A stretch of DNA of 7,916 nt, taken from positions 1 to 7,916 of the forward strand of contig JAIRUL010000199.1 of NCBI GenBank assembly GCA_031254445.1. Direction: 5' to 3'. This DNA is from Chitinispirillales bacterium. GTDB lineage: Bacteria; Fibrobacterota; Chitinivibrionia; Chitinivibrionales; Chitinispirillaceae. Made by a program: the position numbers and the translations under genes. The notes below the pieces were generated by a model, which was not told the origin of the DNA, searched no databases, and saw nothing but the letters and a program-made list of their open reading frames with translations. Below, in pieces: positions 1 through 5,537 of the stretch (position 1 is its first letter; every line of letters starts with the position of its first letter).

Positions 1-1242
1 GGAAAATCTTGGTGTTACGGCGGCGACGCCGAAGCCAACTGCCAAAAATATGGCAGGCTGTATGACTGGGAAACGGCGAAAACCGCTTGCCCAAGCGGGT
101 GGCGCTTGCCGAGCAGGGAAGAGTGGCATAGGTTAGTTCAAACGGCTGGCGGCGAGAAGTCCGCAGGCATTAAGCTTAAATCAAAAAGCGGTTGGCAGGG
201 CGGCGGCAACGGCACGGACGATTACGGTTTTTCGGCGCTGCCGGGCGGCATGGGCGGCGGGGCTTTCTCAGGCATTGGCAGCGACGGCTATTGGTGGAAC
301 ACAATGCGATGCGGAGACATTGGGTGCGAAAACGAAGAAGAAGACCAAGCGTGGCACTGGGGCGTGAGCTACGGCGGCAGCGTTGCGAGCGAGAAAACCA
401 TCGGCAAGAGCCGCGGCTTATCGGTTCGCTGCGTTGCGGAAAACGCCCCCGCCAAAACGTCGCCGGAGCGCTATCTGTTCGAGCAAAATTTTGCGGGAAA
501 CGACGTATCTATAGTATTCGATGATTATGACTACGCCCTATTTTCCAGTTATGCGCCAAACATTGGTTTCTCGGCGGGAAAAAGAGTCGTATACAATGGC
601 TCTGTCTTGTTATTGGACTTAAGAATTCCGGAGACAGCCCTAGCGGCCCTTGATAAAAAAGAGCTGCGGCTGCTTAGGAACGCAATCTTTGCAAAACACG
701 GAATGATTTTTCAGTCGGAAGACCTGAAAGCGCACTTTAAGCAATTTGATTGGTATAATCCAAAGAGCGGCAATGTTACGGATAAATTGACGGATATTGA
801 TAAAAGAAATATAGAAAATATACAAGCATTTGAAAACGCAAAGCCTAAGCACAATTTAAGCAAAAAGGACTTAGCGGGCTCGTTCAATGATGTGACGCCC
901 GCTCCGAGCAATTGCCGCACAATTAATATAAACGATGACAATGCCATTGGTTATTCCGGGGGCGGCGAAGATGGTTTCAGGGGCAGCTATAAAATCGAGA
1001 ACGGCTTTCTTAGCGTGCTTGTTACAGAACAGCCTATCGGCGAACCCGAATATCTCCTTGATAATCGCTGGCGTTGGCCTAGCGGCGTGACATACCGTGA
1101 AGGAATAGCTGTATATAAAGAGCCGGTTAAACTTGTATTTCCGGTGGGAGATGTCATTCCCCATCCGAATGAAGAGCTGGGAAAATTCGTTCGGGGGCGG
1201 CAAATTGGGTCTGTTACGTGGTGGTGGTGGATTGGGCAGTGA
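1..1242 (+). CDS. FISUMP-YARHG surface protein, 5' end missing
   Basis: The reading frame is open from the first base, so 413 residues are visible and the true start lies upstream; the internal TTG at base 106 is not a credible start. Residues 1 to about 147 match the C-terminal part of the FISUMP domain (TIGR02145): WCYGG, KYGRLYDW, CPSGWRLP, GFSALPGG, YWWNTM and the closing LSVRCV. Residues about 215-278 match YARHG (PF13308), with LRNAIFAKHGMIF holding the name motif as FAKHG, then FDWYNP. Residues 281-413 are an unassigned, probably beta-rich tail ending GSVTWWWWIGQ. FISUMP and YARHG proteins are generally extracytoplasmic, but the signal peptide would lie outside the window. The exact role is unknown; a cell-surface or secreted binding protein is an inference. 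A double-hairpin repeat begins almost directly after the stop codon. The second half is more AT-rich than the housekeeping genes. Confidence 0.88.
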   Translation, partial: GKSWCYGGDAEANCQKYGRLYDWETAKTACPSGWRLPSREEWHRLVQTAGGEKSAGIKLKSKSGWQGGGNGTDDYGFSALPGGMGGGAFSGIGSDGYWWNTMRCGDIGCENEEEDQAWHWGVSYGGSVASEKTIGKSRGLSVRCVAENAPAKTSPERYLFEQNFAGNDVSIVFDDYDYALFSSYAPNIGFSAGKRVVYNGSVLLLDLRIPETALAALDKKELRLLRNAIFAKHGMIFQSEDLKAHFKQFDWYNPKSGNVTDKLTDIDKRNIENIQAFENAKPKHNLSKKDLAGSFNDVTPAPSNCRTININDDNAIGYSGGGEDGFRGSYKIENGFLSVLVTEQPIGEPEYLLDNRWRWPSGVTYREGIAVYKEPVKLVFPVGDVIPHPNEELGKFVRGRQIGSVTWWWWIGQ

Positions 1243-1243
1243 T

Positions 1244-1311
1244 GTTGACTTTGTGTGGCGGCTTTAGCCGCCACACGTTATGAAGCCGTAGGCTTCGTCT
1301 GAAAAAGATTT
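1244..1311 (+). repeat. Double-hairpin dispersed repeat, copy A
   Basis: This is the reference copy. Hairpin 1 has arms GTGTGGCGGC (1253-1262) and GCCGCCACAC (1267-1276) around loop TTTA: ten perfect pairs. Hairpin 2 has arms GAAGCC (1282-1287) and GGCTTC (1291-1296) around GTA, extendable by one G-T and one A-T pair. The copy then runs into GTCTGAAAAAGATTTT. It is identical to 5347-5414 except at base 1250. Neither hairpin is followed by a run of T on either strand, so it is not a canonical intrinsic terminator. Lying 10 bases after a stop codon, it could still act on the 3' end of the transcript. The AT-rich flank continues to about 1350. Confidence 0.9.
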
Positions 1312-1375
1312 TAAAGACTTTGACTTTAAAGCCTTTGATTTTCATTTTCATATCTTAATTATAAGGAACCTCTTT

Positions 1376-2338
1376 ATGAACATTAACATTGCGAAACTCT
1401 CCCTACTTGCAACAATTTTTATAGCTGCGTCCGCCACAGCCGCATTTTCTGCAAATGCCGCCATTACCAAGGAGGAGTGGGCAACGCTTATGCAGAATCC
1501 GGATTTCAAGGAGGCTGAGAAAACGCTTGGGGATGCCTACAAAACAGCGTCGGCGGCGCTGCCCGCCGAGGATAAGCAAGCGCTGCTCAAAGAACAGCGC
1601 GCTTGGGCAGCTAAGAGGGAGCGGGACGCTTTTGCGAACTTTGGCAAGGGCACGCCCGGCTATACGCGGGCTCTCATTGAAATGGCCTATGAGCGCGTTG
1701 CGAAATTGGAGCAGTATCATGTTAAAACATCGCAATTTGTCCAGACGGTGAAATTTAGGGATAAAGCAATCCCCATAACTATTTTTTACCACATCGCGCC
1801 GGCGGGCGAGTTTTTCGGCGACGCGATAAGTTTAGACAGCTTGGCCTTTACTTACGACAATGCAAAACGGACGCACCGCCTAAAGCCAACGGAGCTTTAC
1901 TACCAAGTCGATGATATTGACAACTTCAGCCCGCTTGAGGTTGACATCGATTACAACTTCGACAATCACATGGACATAGGCATTGTTACGCAGCGCGGCA
2001 ACACCGCCTATTGGAAGCATATTTACATCTACGATCCGAAAACAAAAAGCTATGCCTTTCAGGAGACGCTGTCGGAGCTGCCGAATCTTGGAAACGGGAA
2101 CGACCCCAAAAAGCAAACGCTATATTCGCACATAAATAACGGGCATGCGGGCCTGATGTATGAAAGCAATGAGCTTAAGTGGAAAAACGGGAAACCAACG
2201 CTTACATTTACAGAAAAGCAGGATTATGACGGCGATGATTTAGATACGTATACCCGTATAACCCGAAGGCTGCAAAACAACGGGGCATGGGTGGAAGAGG
2301 CTAAAAGGTTGAGCAGGGAGGAGGCGGCAAATCACTAA
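1376..2338 (+). CDS. Secreted LprI/DUF1311-like plus XAC2610-like protein, putative lysozyme inhibitor
   Basis: 320 residues. AAGGA at 1363-1367, eight bases before the ATG, supports the start. Residues 1-28 form a signal peptide (basic start, LSLLATIFIAA core, likely cleavage after SANA); there is no lipobox cysteine, so a soluble periplasmic or secreted protein is expected. Residues about 45-112 resemble LprI/DUF1311 (PF07007): AYKTASAALP, then LLKEQRAWAAKRERDA, then a helix ending RVAKLEQ. The cysteines often found in that family are absent. Residues about 185-245 resemble XAC2610-related proteins: an acidic DxDxNxDxxxD loop (D190-D200) that may bind calcium, then GNTAYWKHIYIYDPKTKSY. LprI of Mycobacterium tuberculosis inhibits lysozyme, and XAC2610 of Xanthomonas is an immunity protein against a secreted lysozyme-like effector. 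An envelope inhibitor of muramidases is therefore inferred. Both domain calls are by eye; the open frame and signal peptide are much surer. Confidence 0.8.
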   Translation: MNINIAKLSLLATIFIAASATAAFSANAAITKEEWATLMQNPDFKEAEKTLGDAYKTASAALPAEDKQALLKEQRAWAAKRERDAFANFGKGTPGYTRALIEMAYERVAKLEQYHVKTSQFVQTVKFRDKAIPITIFYHIAPAGEFFGDAISLDSLAFTYDNAKRTHRLKPTELYYQVDDIDNFSPLEVDIDYNFDNHMDIGIVTQRGNTAYWKHIYIYDPKTKSYAFQETLSELPNLGNGNDPKKQTLYSHINNGHAGLMYESNELKWKNGKPTLTFTEKQDYDGDDLDTYTRITRRLQNNGAWVEEAKRLSREEAANH

Positions 2339-2362
2339 GAGTGGGTTGCGGCGTACTGCCCC

Positions 2363-3040
2363 CTACCCGATGAACTCCATCGACACAAGGCTGAGCCCGC
2401 GCGCCGCGCTGCCGAGGTCGTACTGGGCGATTTCCCGGATGCTCACGCCGTCTTTGTCTTTGCCGGCGGTGATGGCGTTCAGCTCGGCGGCGAACTGCTT
2501 GGTTTTGTAGGCGTAGATGTGCCCGCCCTCGGCGGTGAACGGCCGCGCGGTTTGGGCGAACTTCTGCAGCGACCCCGCGCCGCGGCTTATCACGTAGTCG
2601 GCCTTGCGATCCGCGGGCAGGCTCTCCGCTTTGCCCTCGAATATCTCGATATTGTCGAATCCGAGCGCCTCTTTCGCGCGCGATAGAAATTCCGCCTTGG
2701 CGCGGCTCGGTTCCACTATCACGAACGTGATGTCGGGGCGGAAAATCCTAATAGGCATAGCCGGGAACCCGCCGCTTGAACCGATGTCGAGGACGAGCGC
2801 GCCGCGCTTGAAGCCGAAGAGGAGGAGCGGCTGGATGGAATCGCAGAAGTGGCGCAGGAATAGGTGCCCCTCGTCGGACGCCGGTATTAGTTTTGCGGCG
2901 GGGTTCTCGCGCAGGACTAAGGCAAGGTAGGCGAGGATCAGGTCGCGCTGCTCGGGGGCGGGGGAGAGGCCGAGGCGCTCTAACTCCTTGGGGTCGTAGG
3001 CGCGTTTGGCGCGGGCGGCTGGATCGGCGGGGTCGGTCAT
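2363..3040 (-). CDS. rsmG: 16S rRNA (guanine-N7) methyltransferase RsmG
   Basis: 225 residues, close to the usual 205-240. RsmG (formerly GidB) uses S-adenosylmethionine to methylate N7 of G527 (E. coli numbering) in 16S rRNA; loss of it gives low-level streptomycin resistance in several bacteria. The family pattern is visible: RHFCDSI (63-69), the SAM-binding DIGSSGGFPAMP (85-96), an acidic residue ending strand 2 (E110), a KAEFL helix, IEIFEGKAES (131-140) and ISRGAG (151-156). The ATG is preceded by AGGA with a six-base gap. The ordinary DIGSGAGFPG is slightly changed (SSG for SGA). It follows mnmG on the same strand after 151 bases that hold a terminator and a palindrome, so it may have its own promoter. 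It converges with the secreted-protein gene across only 24 bases, and no terminator is evident there. Confidence 0.93.
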   Translation of the reverse strand: MTDPADPAARAKRAYDPKELERLGLSPAPEQRDLILAYLALVLRENPAAKLIPASDEGHLFLRHFCDSIQPLLLFGFKRGALVLDIGSSGGFPAMPIRIFRPDITFVIVEPSRAKAEFLSRAKEALGFDNIEIFEGKAESLPADRKADYVISRGAGSLQKFAQTARPFTAEGGHIYAYKTKQFAAELNAITAGKDKDGVSIREIAQYDLGSAARGLSLVSMEFIG

Positions 3041-3059
3041 TGGTTGTCCTGTTTTTAAA

Positions 3060-3088
3060 GATAAATAAAATTAAAAGATAAAAGCCAA
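3060..3088 (-). promoter_or_regulatory. Candidate rsmG promoter
   Basis: On the minus strand, TTGGCT (3088-3083) and TTTATC (3065-3060) stand 17 bases apart in an AT-rich stretch, about 20 bases before the rsmG ATG. Both boxes are imperfect. A local promoter is expected because a strong terminator separates mnmG from rsmG, but this exact assignment is weak. Confidence 0.3.
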
Positions 3089-3118
3089 AACCATTAAAAT
3101 CGAAAATCGGCGGCGCAG

Positions 3119-3139
3119 GGGCGGCCCTTGCGGCCGCCC
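3119..3139. repeat. GC-rich palindrome between mnmG and rsmG
   Basis: GGGCGGCC (3119-3126) and GGCCGCCC (3132-3139) form an eight-pair stem around a five-base loop CTTGC. On the plus strand it is followed by TATTATT, but no plus-strand gene ends here. On the minus strand, the direction of the flanking genes, no T-run follows. It shares the GGCGGC/GCCGCC core of hairpin 1 of the dispersed repeat without being the same sequence. A REP-like palindrome or an RNA-processing site is more likely than a terminator. Confidence 0.6.
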
Positions 3140-3166
3140 TATTATTAAAATCAAAGCCTTAAAAAG

Positions 3167-3210
3167 CTTGGCTAAGGCGGGGCTCTGCCCGTCACCCCGC
3201 CTTAGCCAAG
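3167..3210 (-). terminator. Intrinsic terminator of mnmG, overlapping its last codons
   Basis: On the minus strand the arm CTTGGCTAAGGCGGGG (3210-3195) is coding and spells the last residues, Leu-Ala-Lys-Ala-Gly. The stop TGA opens the 12-base loop, and the second arm (3182-3167) is its perfect 16-base complement. CTTTTTAAGG and further T-rich sequence follow. This is a strong rho-independent signal in the right place and direction. It would sharply reduce read-through into rsmG. Confidence 0.88.
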
Positions 3211-5060
3211 TGCATCGCCAACACCGAAATGTCCGCCGGCGTTACGCCGCTGATTCTTGACGCCATGCCGAGAGTGCTTGGCCTAATCTTCTTTAACTTT
3301 TCTAAAGACTCGGACAATAGGCCTGATATGTTGTCATACGAGAAGCTGTCCGGGATCTTTGCCTCCTCGTACCGGCGCAGGCGCTCTATTTCGCGCTGCT
3401 GCTTTTTCACGAACCCCTCGTACTTTATGTCGGACTCCACGCTCAACAATAGGTGCCTGTCAATAATGCCCTCGTCGCCGCAAAAACCTATGCCCATAAC
3501 GGACTTTATGCCCTCCACGAGTTCGCCCATCCGCACCTCCGGCCTTCTCAGCAGCTCCCTCGCGGTTTCGGTCTCGGCGATGCTTTTGGCCGTCATCTTT
3601 TCGTAGTCGCGCGACGTTACCCGCACGCCGCCGAGCCACTCCGCGGCTTGGCGCTTCTTGTCCCAGAAGCGGCGGCGCTCGTCGTAGCGCTCCTGCGGGA
3701 TTGTGCCGAGCCTATGGGCTATGGGCATCAGGCGCTCGTCGCAGTTGTCTTGGCGCAGGACGAGGCGGTGTTCCGCGCGCGCGGTGAACATGCGGTACGG
3801 CTCCTCGGTTCCTTTTGTGACAAGGTCGTCGACCAATACGCCGATGTACGACTCGTCGCGCCGCAGGACGAGCGGCTCCTCGCCGCGCAGGGTAAGCGCG
3901 GCGTTTATGCCAGCCAAAATCCCTTGGCCGGCGGCCTCCTCGTAGCCGGACGTCCCGTTCACCTGGCCGGCGAAGAACAAACCCGGAACGGCCCTCGACT
4001 CCAGCGTCGGGCGCAGCTGCAGCGGCTGGAAGTAGTCGTACTCTATGCCGTACCCGGGGCGCATTATCCGAGCGCCCTCTAGGCCGCCGATGGTTGCGAT
4101 CACGCGCTCCTGAACGCCGTAGGGGAGCGAGGTCGCCATGCCGTTGACGTAGAGCTCGCGGTTATCGAGGCTCTCCGGTTCTAAATATAATGTATGGCCG
4201 TCCCGCTCTCCAAATCTTACCACCTTGTCCTCTATCGACGGGCAGTAGCGGGGGGCGGCGCTCCCGCTCTCCTCCGAGAAGAGCGGCGATTTGCCGCGGT
4301 TCTCCAAAATGTGCTTGTGCGACTCGGCGTTCGTCTTCACCGACCAGCATTGCACCTTGTTTACTAACCGCTCTTTCGTGAAAAACGAGAACGGCCACGG
4401 CTCGCCGTCGCCGCGCTGGACGGCTAATTTCGAATAGTCCACCGTCCGCCCGTCAAGGCGCGGCGGCGTGCAGGTCTTGAGCCGGCCCGATGAGATGCCG
4501 AGGCCCCGTATGCTCTCCGTGAGGCCGAGCGCGGGCGGTTCCCCGGCGCGCCCGCCGGCGTGCCTGCTCTCCCCCGTATGGATGACGCCGTTCAAAAACG
4601 TCCCCGCCGCGACGATTACCGCCCCCGTCCCGACAACCTCGCCGCTGTCGAGCGTAACCGACGACGCCCGCCCCCCCGCGGCGCCTATCCCCGTGACGGC
4701 GGCCTGCAATATGGAAACCCGCGGGTTCCCTTCAAGCGCGCGGCGCGCAAGCGCCCTGTAGAGCACCTTGTCCGCCTGCGCCCGCGGCCCCCAGACCGCG
4801 CTCCCCTTGCTCCCGTTGAGCATCCGAAAGTGTATCCCCGCGCGGTCGATGAGCGACCCCATGAGCCCCCCTAGCGCGTCGATCTCCCGCACGATGTTCC
4901 CCTTGCCAACGCCGCCGATGGCGGGGTTGCAGGACATGTGGCCGATGAGGTCGGCGTGGGTGGTGACAAGCAAAACGTCCGCCCCCATGGCGGCGGCGAT
5001 GTTCGCGGCCTCGATGCCGGCGTGGCCGGAGCCGATTACGGTTATGCCGAACGTTTTCAT
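3192..5060 (-). CDS. mnmG: tRNA U34 carboxymethylaminomethyl synthesis enzyme MnmG
   Basis: 622 residues, against about 629 in E. coli, so full length. MnmG (GidA) works with the GTPase MnmE to add the aminomethyl-type group at C5 of wobble uridine 34 in several tRNAs, using FAD, NADH and a methylene-tetrahydrofolate carbon. The FAD-binding fold opens with VIGSGHAGIEAA (8-19). SCNPAIGGVGKGNIV (43-57) carries C44, and RYCPSIEDKVVRF (271-283) carries C273; these match the two functionally important cysteines C47 and C277 of E. coli. GGRAGEPP, PGYGIEYDYFQP, GLFFAGQVNGTSGYEEAAGQ and FTARAEHRL are also present, and residues about 550-622 form the helical MnmE-binding tail. One oddity is C197 in RLKTCTPPR, where glycine is usual. 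AAGG lies ten bases before the ATG. It is very GC-rich, and the long open frames opposite it are shadows of that composition. Confidence 0.97.
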   Translation of the reverse strand: MKTFGITVIGSGHAGIEAANIAAAMGADVLLVTTHADLIGHMSCNPAIGGVGKGNIVREIDALGGLMGSLIDRAGIHFRMLNGSKGSAVWGPRAQADKVLYRALARRALEGNPRVSILQAAVTGIGAAGGRASSVTLDSGEVVGTGAVIVAAGTFLNGVIHTGESRHAGGRAGEPPALGLTESIRGLGISSGRLKTCTPPRLDGRTVDYSKLAVQRGDGEPWPFSFFTKERLVNKVQCWSVKTNAESHKHILENRGKSPLFSEESGSAAPRYCPSIEDKVVRFGERDGHTLYLEPESLDNRELYVNGMATSLPYGVQERVIATIGGLEGARIMRPGYGIEYDYFQPLQLRPTLESRAVPGLFFAGQVNGTSGYEEAAGQGILAGINAALTLRGEEPLVLRRDESYIGVLVDDLVTKGTEEPYRMFTARAEHRLVLRQDNCDERLMPIAHRLGTIPQERYDERRRFWDKKRQAAEWLGGVRVTSRDYEKMTAKSIAETETARELLRRPEVRMGELVEGIKSVMGIGFCGDEGIIDRHLLLSVESDIKYEGFVKKQQREIERLRRYEEAKIPDSFSYDNISGLLSESLEKLKKIRPSTLGMASRISGVTPADISVLAMHLAKAG

Positions 5061-5150
5061 CTTTTGTTGCCTTGGAGATTAGTGTTAATCTATAAAAATA
5101 CTATTTGGGGAGGGGAAACAATAAAGTCAAAATCTTTTAATCTTTTAAAT

Positions 5151-5236
5151 CTTTTTCAGACGAAGCCTATAAAAGTCAAATTCTTTTTAAAATCTTTTTC
5201 AGACGAAGCCTATAAAAGTCAAATTCTTTTAAAAAT
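5151..5236. repeat. 43-base tandem repeat made from one end of the dispersed element
   Basis: Two consecutive 43-base units (5151-5193 and 5194-5236) differ at one base. A third begins at 5237 but turns into the full inverted element. Each unit starts with CTTTTTCAGACGAAGCC, the end of the element read inverted. The unit then replaces the rest of hairpin 2 with TATAAAAGTCAAATTC and a T/A-rich tail. The same 17 bases occur on the opposite strand at 1291-1307 and 5394-5410, five times in all. The array probably grew by slippage or unequal crossing-over at a truncated copy. Confidence 0.9.
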
Positions 5237-5305
5237 CTTTTTCAGACGAAGCCTACGGCTTCATAACGTGTGGAGCAGAGCCGCCACACAAAGGCAAAGT
5301 CAACA
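5234..5305 (-). repeat. Double-hairpin dispersed repeat, inverted and altered copy B
   Basis: This matches the reverse complement of copy A from the AT-rich end through hairpin 2 (GAAGCC TAC GGCTTC, 5249-5263) and into GTGTGG (5268-5273). There the middle of hairpin 1 is replaced: six bases AGCAGA stand where CGGCTAAA is expected. The outer GCCGCCACAC (5280-5289) is kept, so hairpin 1 is left with about six outer pairs and an enlarged loop. A five-base insertion (GGCAA) precedes AGTCAAC at the inner end. Boundaries are approximate. It is in reading orientation on the mnmG strand, some 170 bases before the mnmG start. Confidence 0.85.
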
Positions 5306-5334
5306 TCAACATCCAAACCAGCCGCGCCGCCGCC

Positions 5335-5355
5335 TTTGACTTTGACGTTGACGTT
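5335..5355 (+). repeat. TTGAC-type hexamer repeat at the border of copy C
   Basis: Three and a half hexamers, TTTGAC, TTTGAC, GTTGAC and GTT, lead into copy C of the dispersed element. The inner edge of copy B has a similar run in the other direction (AGTCAACATCAACATC). The core of the element is constant, while these borders vary by short repeat number. Confidence 0.7.
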
Positions 5356-5414
5356 GTGTGGCGGCTTTAGCCGCCACACGTTATGAAGCCGTAGGCTTCG
5401 TCTGAAAAAGATTT
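5347..5414 (+). repeat. Double-hairpin dispersed repeat, copy C
   Basis: Identical to 1244-1311 at 67 of 68 positions, 4,103 bases away in the same orientation. Hairpin 1 has arms at 5356-5365 and 5370-5379, and hairpin 2 at 5385-5390 and 5394-5399. With copy B it forms an inverted pair about 41 bases apart, able to fold as a large cruciform or RNA hairpin. It stands upstream of a gene rather than after one, which argues that the element is a repeat family and not a gene-specific terminator. Confidence 0.9.
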
Positions 5415-5445
5415 AAAAGATTTAAAAGATTTAAAAGGTTTAAAA
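5410..5445 (+). repeat. 9-base AT-rich tandem repeat before the FISUMP promoter
   Basis: Four units run in tandem: GATTTAAAA three times exactly, then GGTTTAAAA. They begin in the last bases of copy C and end five bases before the likely -35 box of the downstream gene. Their position and A/T runs would suit an UP element, and the copy number could vary by slippage. Confidence 0.85.
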
Positions 5446-5449
5446 GATT

Positions 5450-5479
5450 TTGATTTTAAAGGCGTTGATGATATATATT
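5450..5479 (+). promoter_or_regulatory. Likely promoter of the complete FISUMP gene
   Basis: TTGATT (5450-5455) and TATATT (5474-5479) are separated by 18 bases, giving a predicted start near 5486 and a leader of about 52 bases. This layout resembles that before yidC (17-base spacer, TATATT, leader of about 53 bases), which strengthens both calls. Confidence 0.6.
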
Positions 5480-5537
5480 GAATGCATCGAGCATATTAGG
5501 TTAGGCATTTCTGTAAACCGCTAACAATGGGGGCAGC

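Larger units (their letters stand above)
5061..5537. other. Repeat-rich divergent intergenic region between mnmG and the FISUMP gene
   Basis: These 477 bases hold no credible gene; the frames crossing them read through repeats. From left to right they contain the mnmG leader (5061-5130), a 43-base tandem array (5151-5236), an inverted copy of the double-hairpin repeat (about 5234-5305), a GC-rich spacer, TTGAC hexamers (5335-5355), a direct copy of the repeat (5347-5414), 9-base AT-rich repeats (5410-5445) and the FISUMP promoter and leader. For mnmG, the minus strand shows TTGACT (5130-5125) and TAGTAT (5103-5098), but the 21-base spacing is too long for a confident promoter. No DnaA box (TTATNCACA or a close variant) was found despite the mnmG context. 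Confidence 0.8.

Noticed and set aside
1253..1296. The double hairpin as an ordinary intrinsic terminator of the first gene
   Set aside because: Neither hairpin is followed by a T-run, and the same element lies upstream of other genes in both orientations.
2339..2362. Bidirectional terminator between the convergent genes
   Set aside because: The 24-base gap and its surroundings show no convincing stem with T-runs on either side.
3453..4082. Long plus-strand open frame (209 codons) opposite mnmG, with several shorter ones through 5082
   Set aside because: They lie opposite a clear full-length mnmG in GC-rich DNA, have no family motifs, and are typical antisense shadows.
5151..5265. CRISPR-like array
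   Set aside because: The 43-base units are contiguous and nearly identical along their whole length, with no variable spacers, and no cas gene is present.
4938..5339. 133-codon plus-strand frame from mnmG into the intergenic repeats
   Set aside because: Its second half is translated tandem repeat and its first half is antisense to mnmG.
5061..5537. Replication origin beside mnmG
   Set aside because: AT-rich repeats next to mnmG suggest an origin, but no TTATNCACA-like DnaA box was found on either strand and the repeats are explained by the dispersed element.
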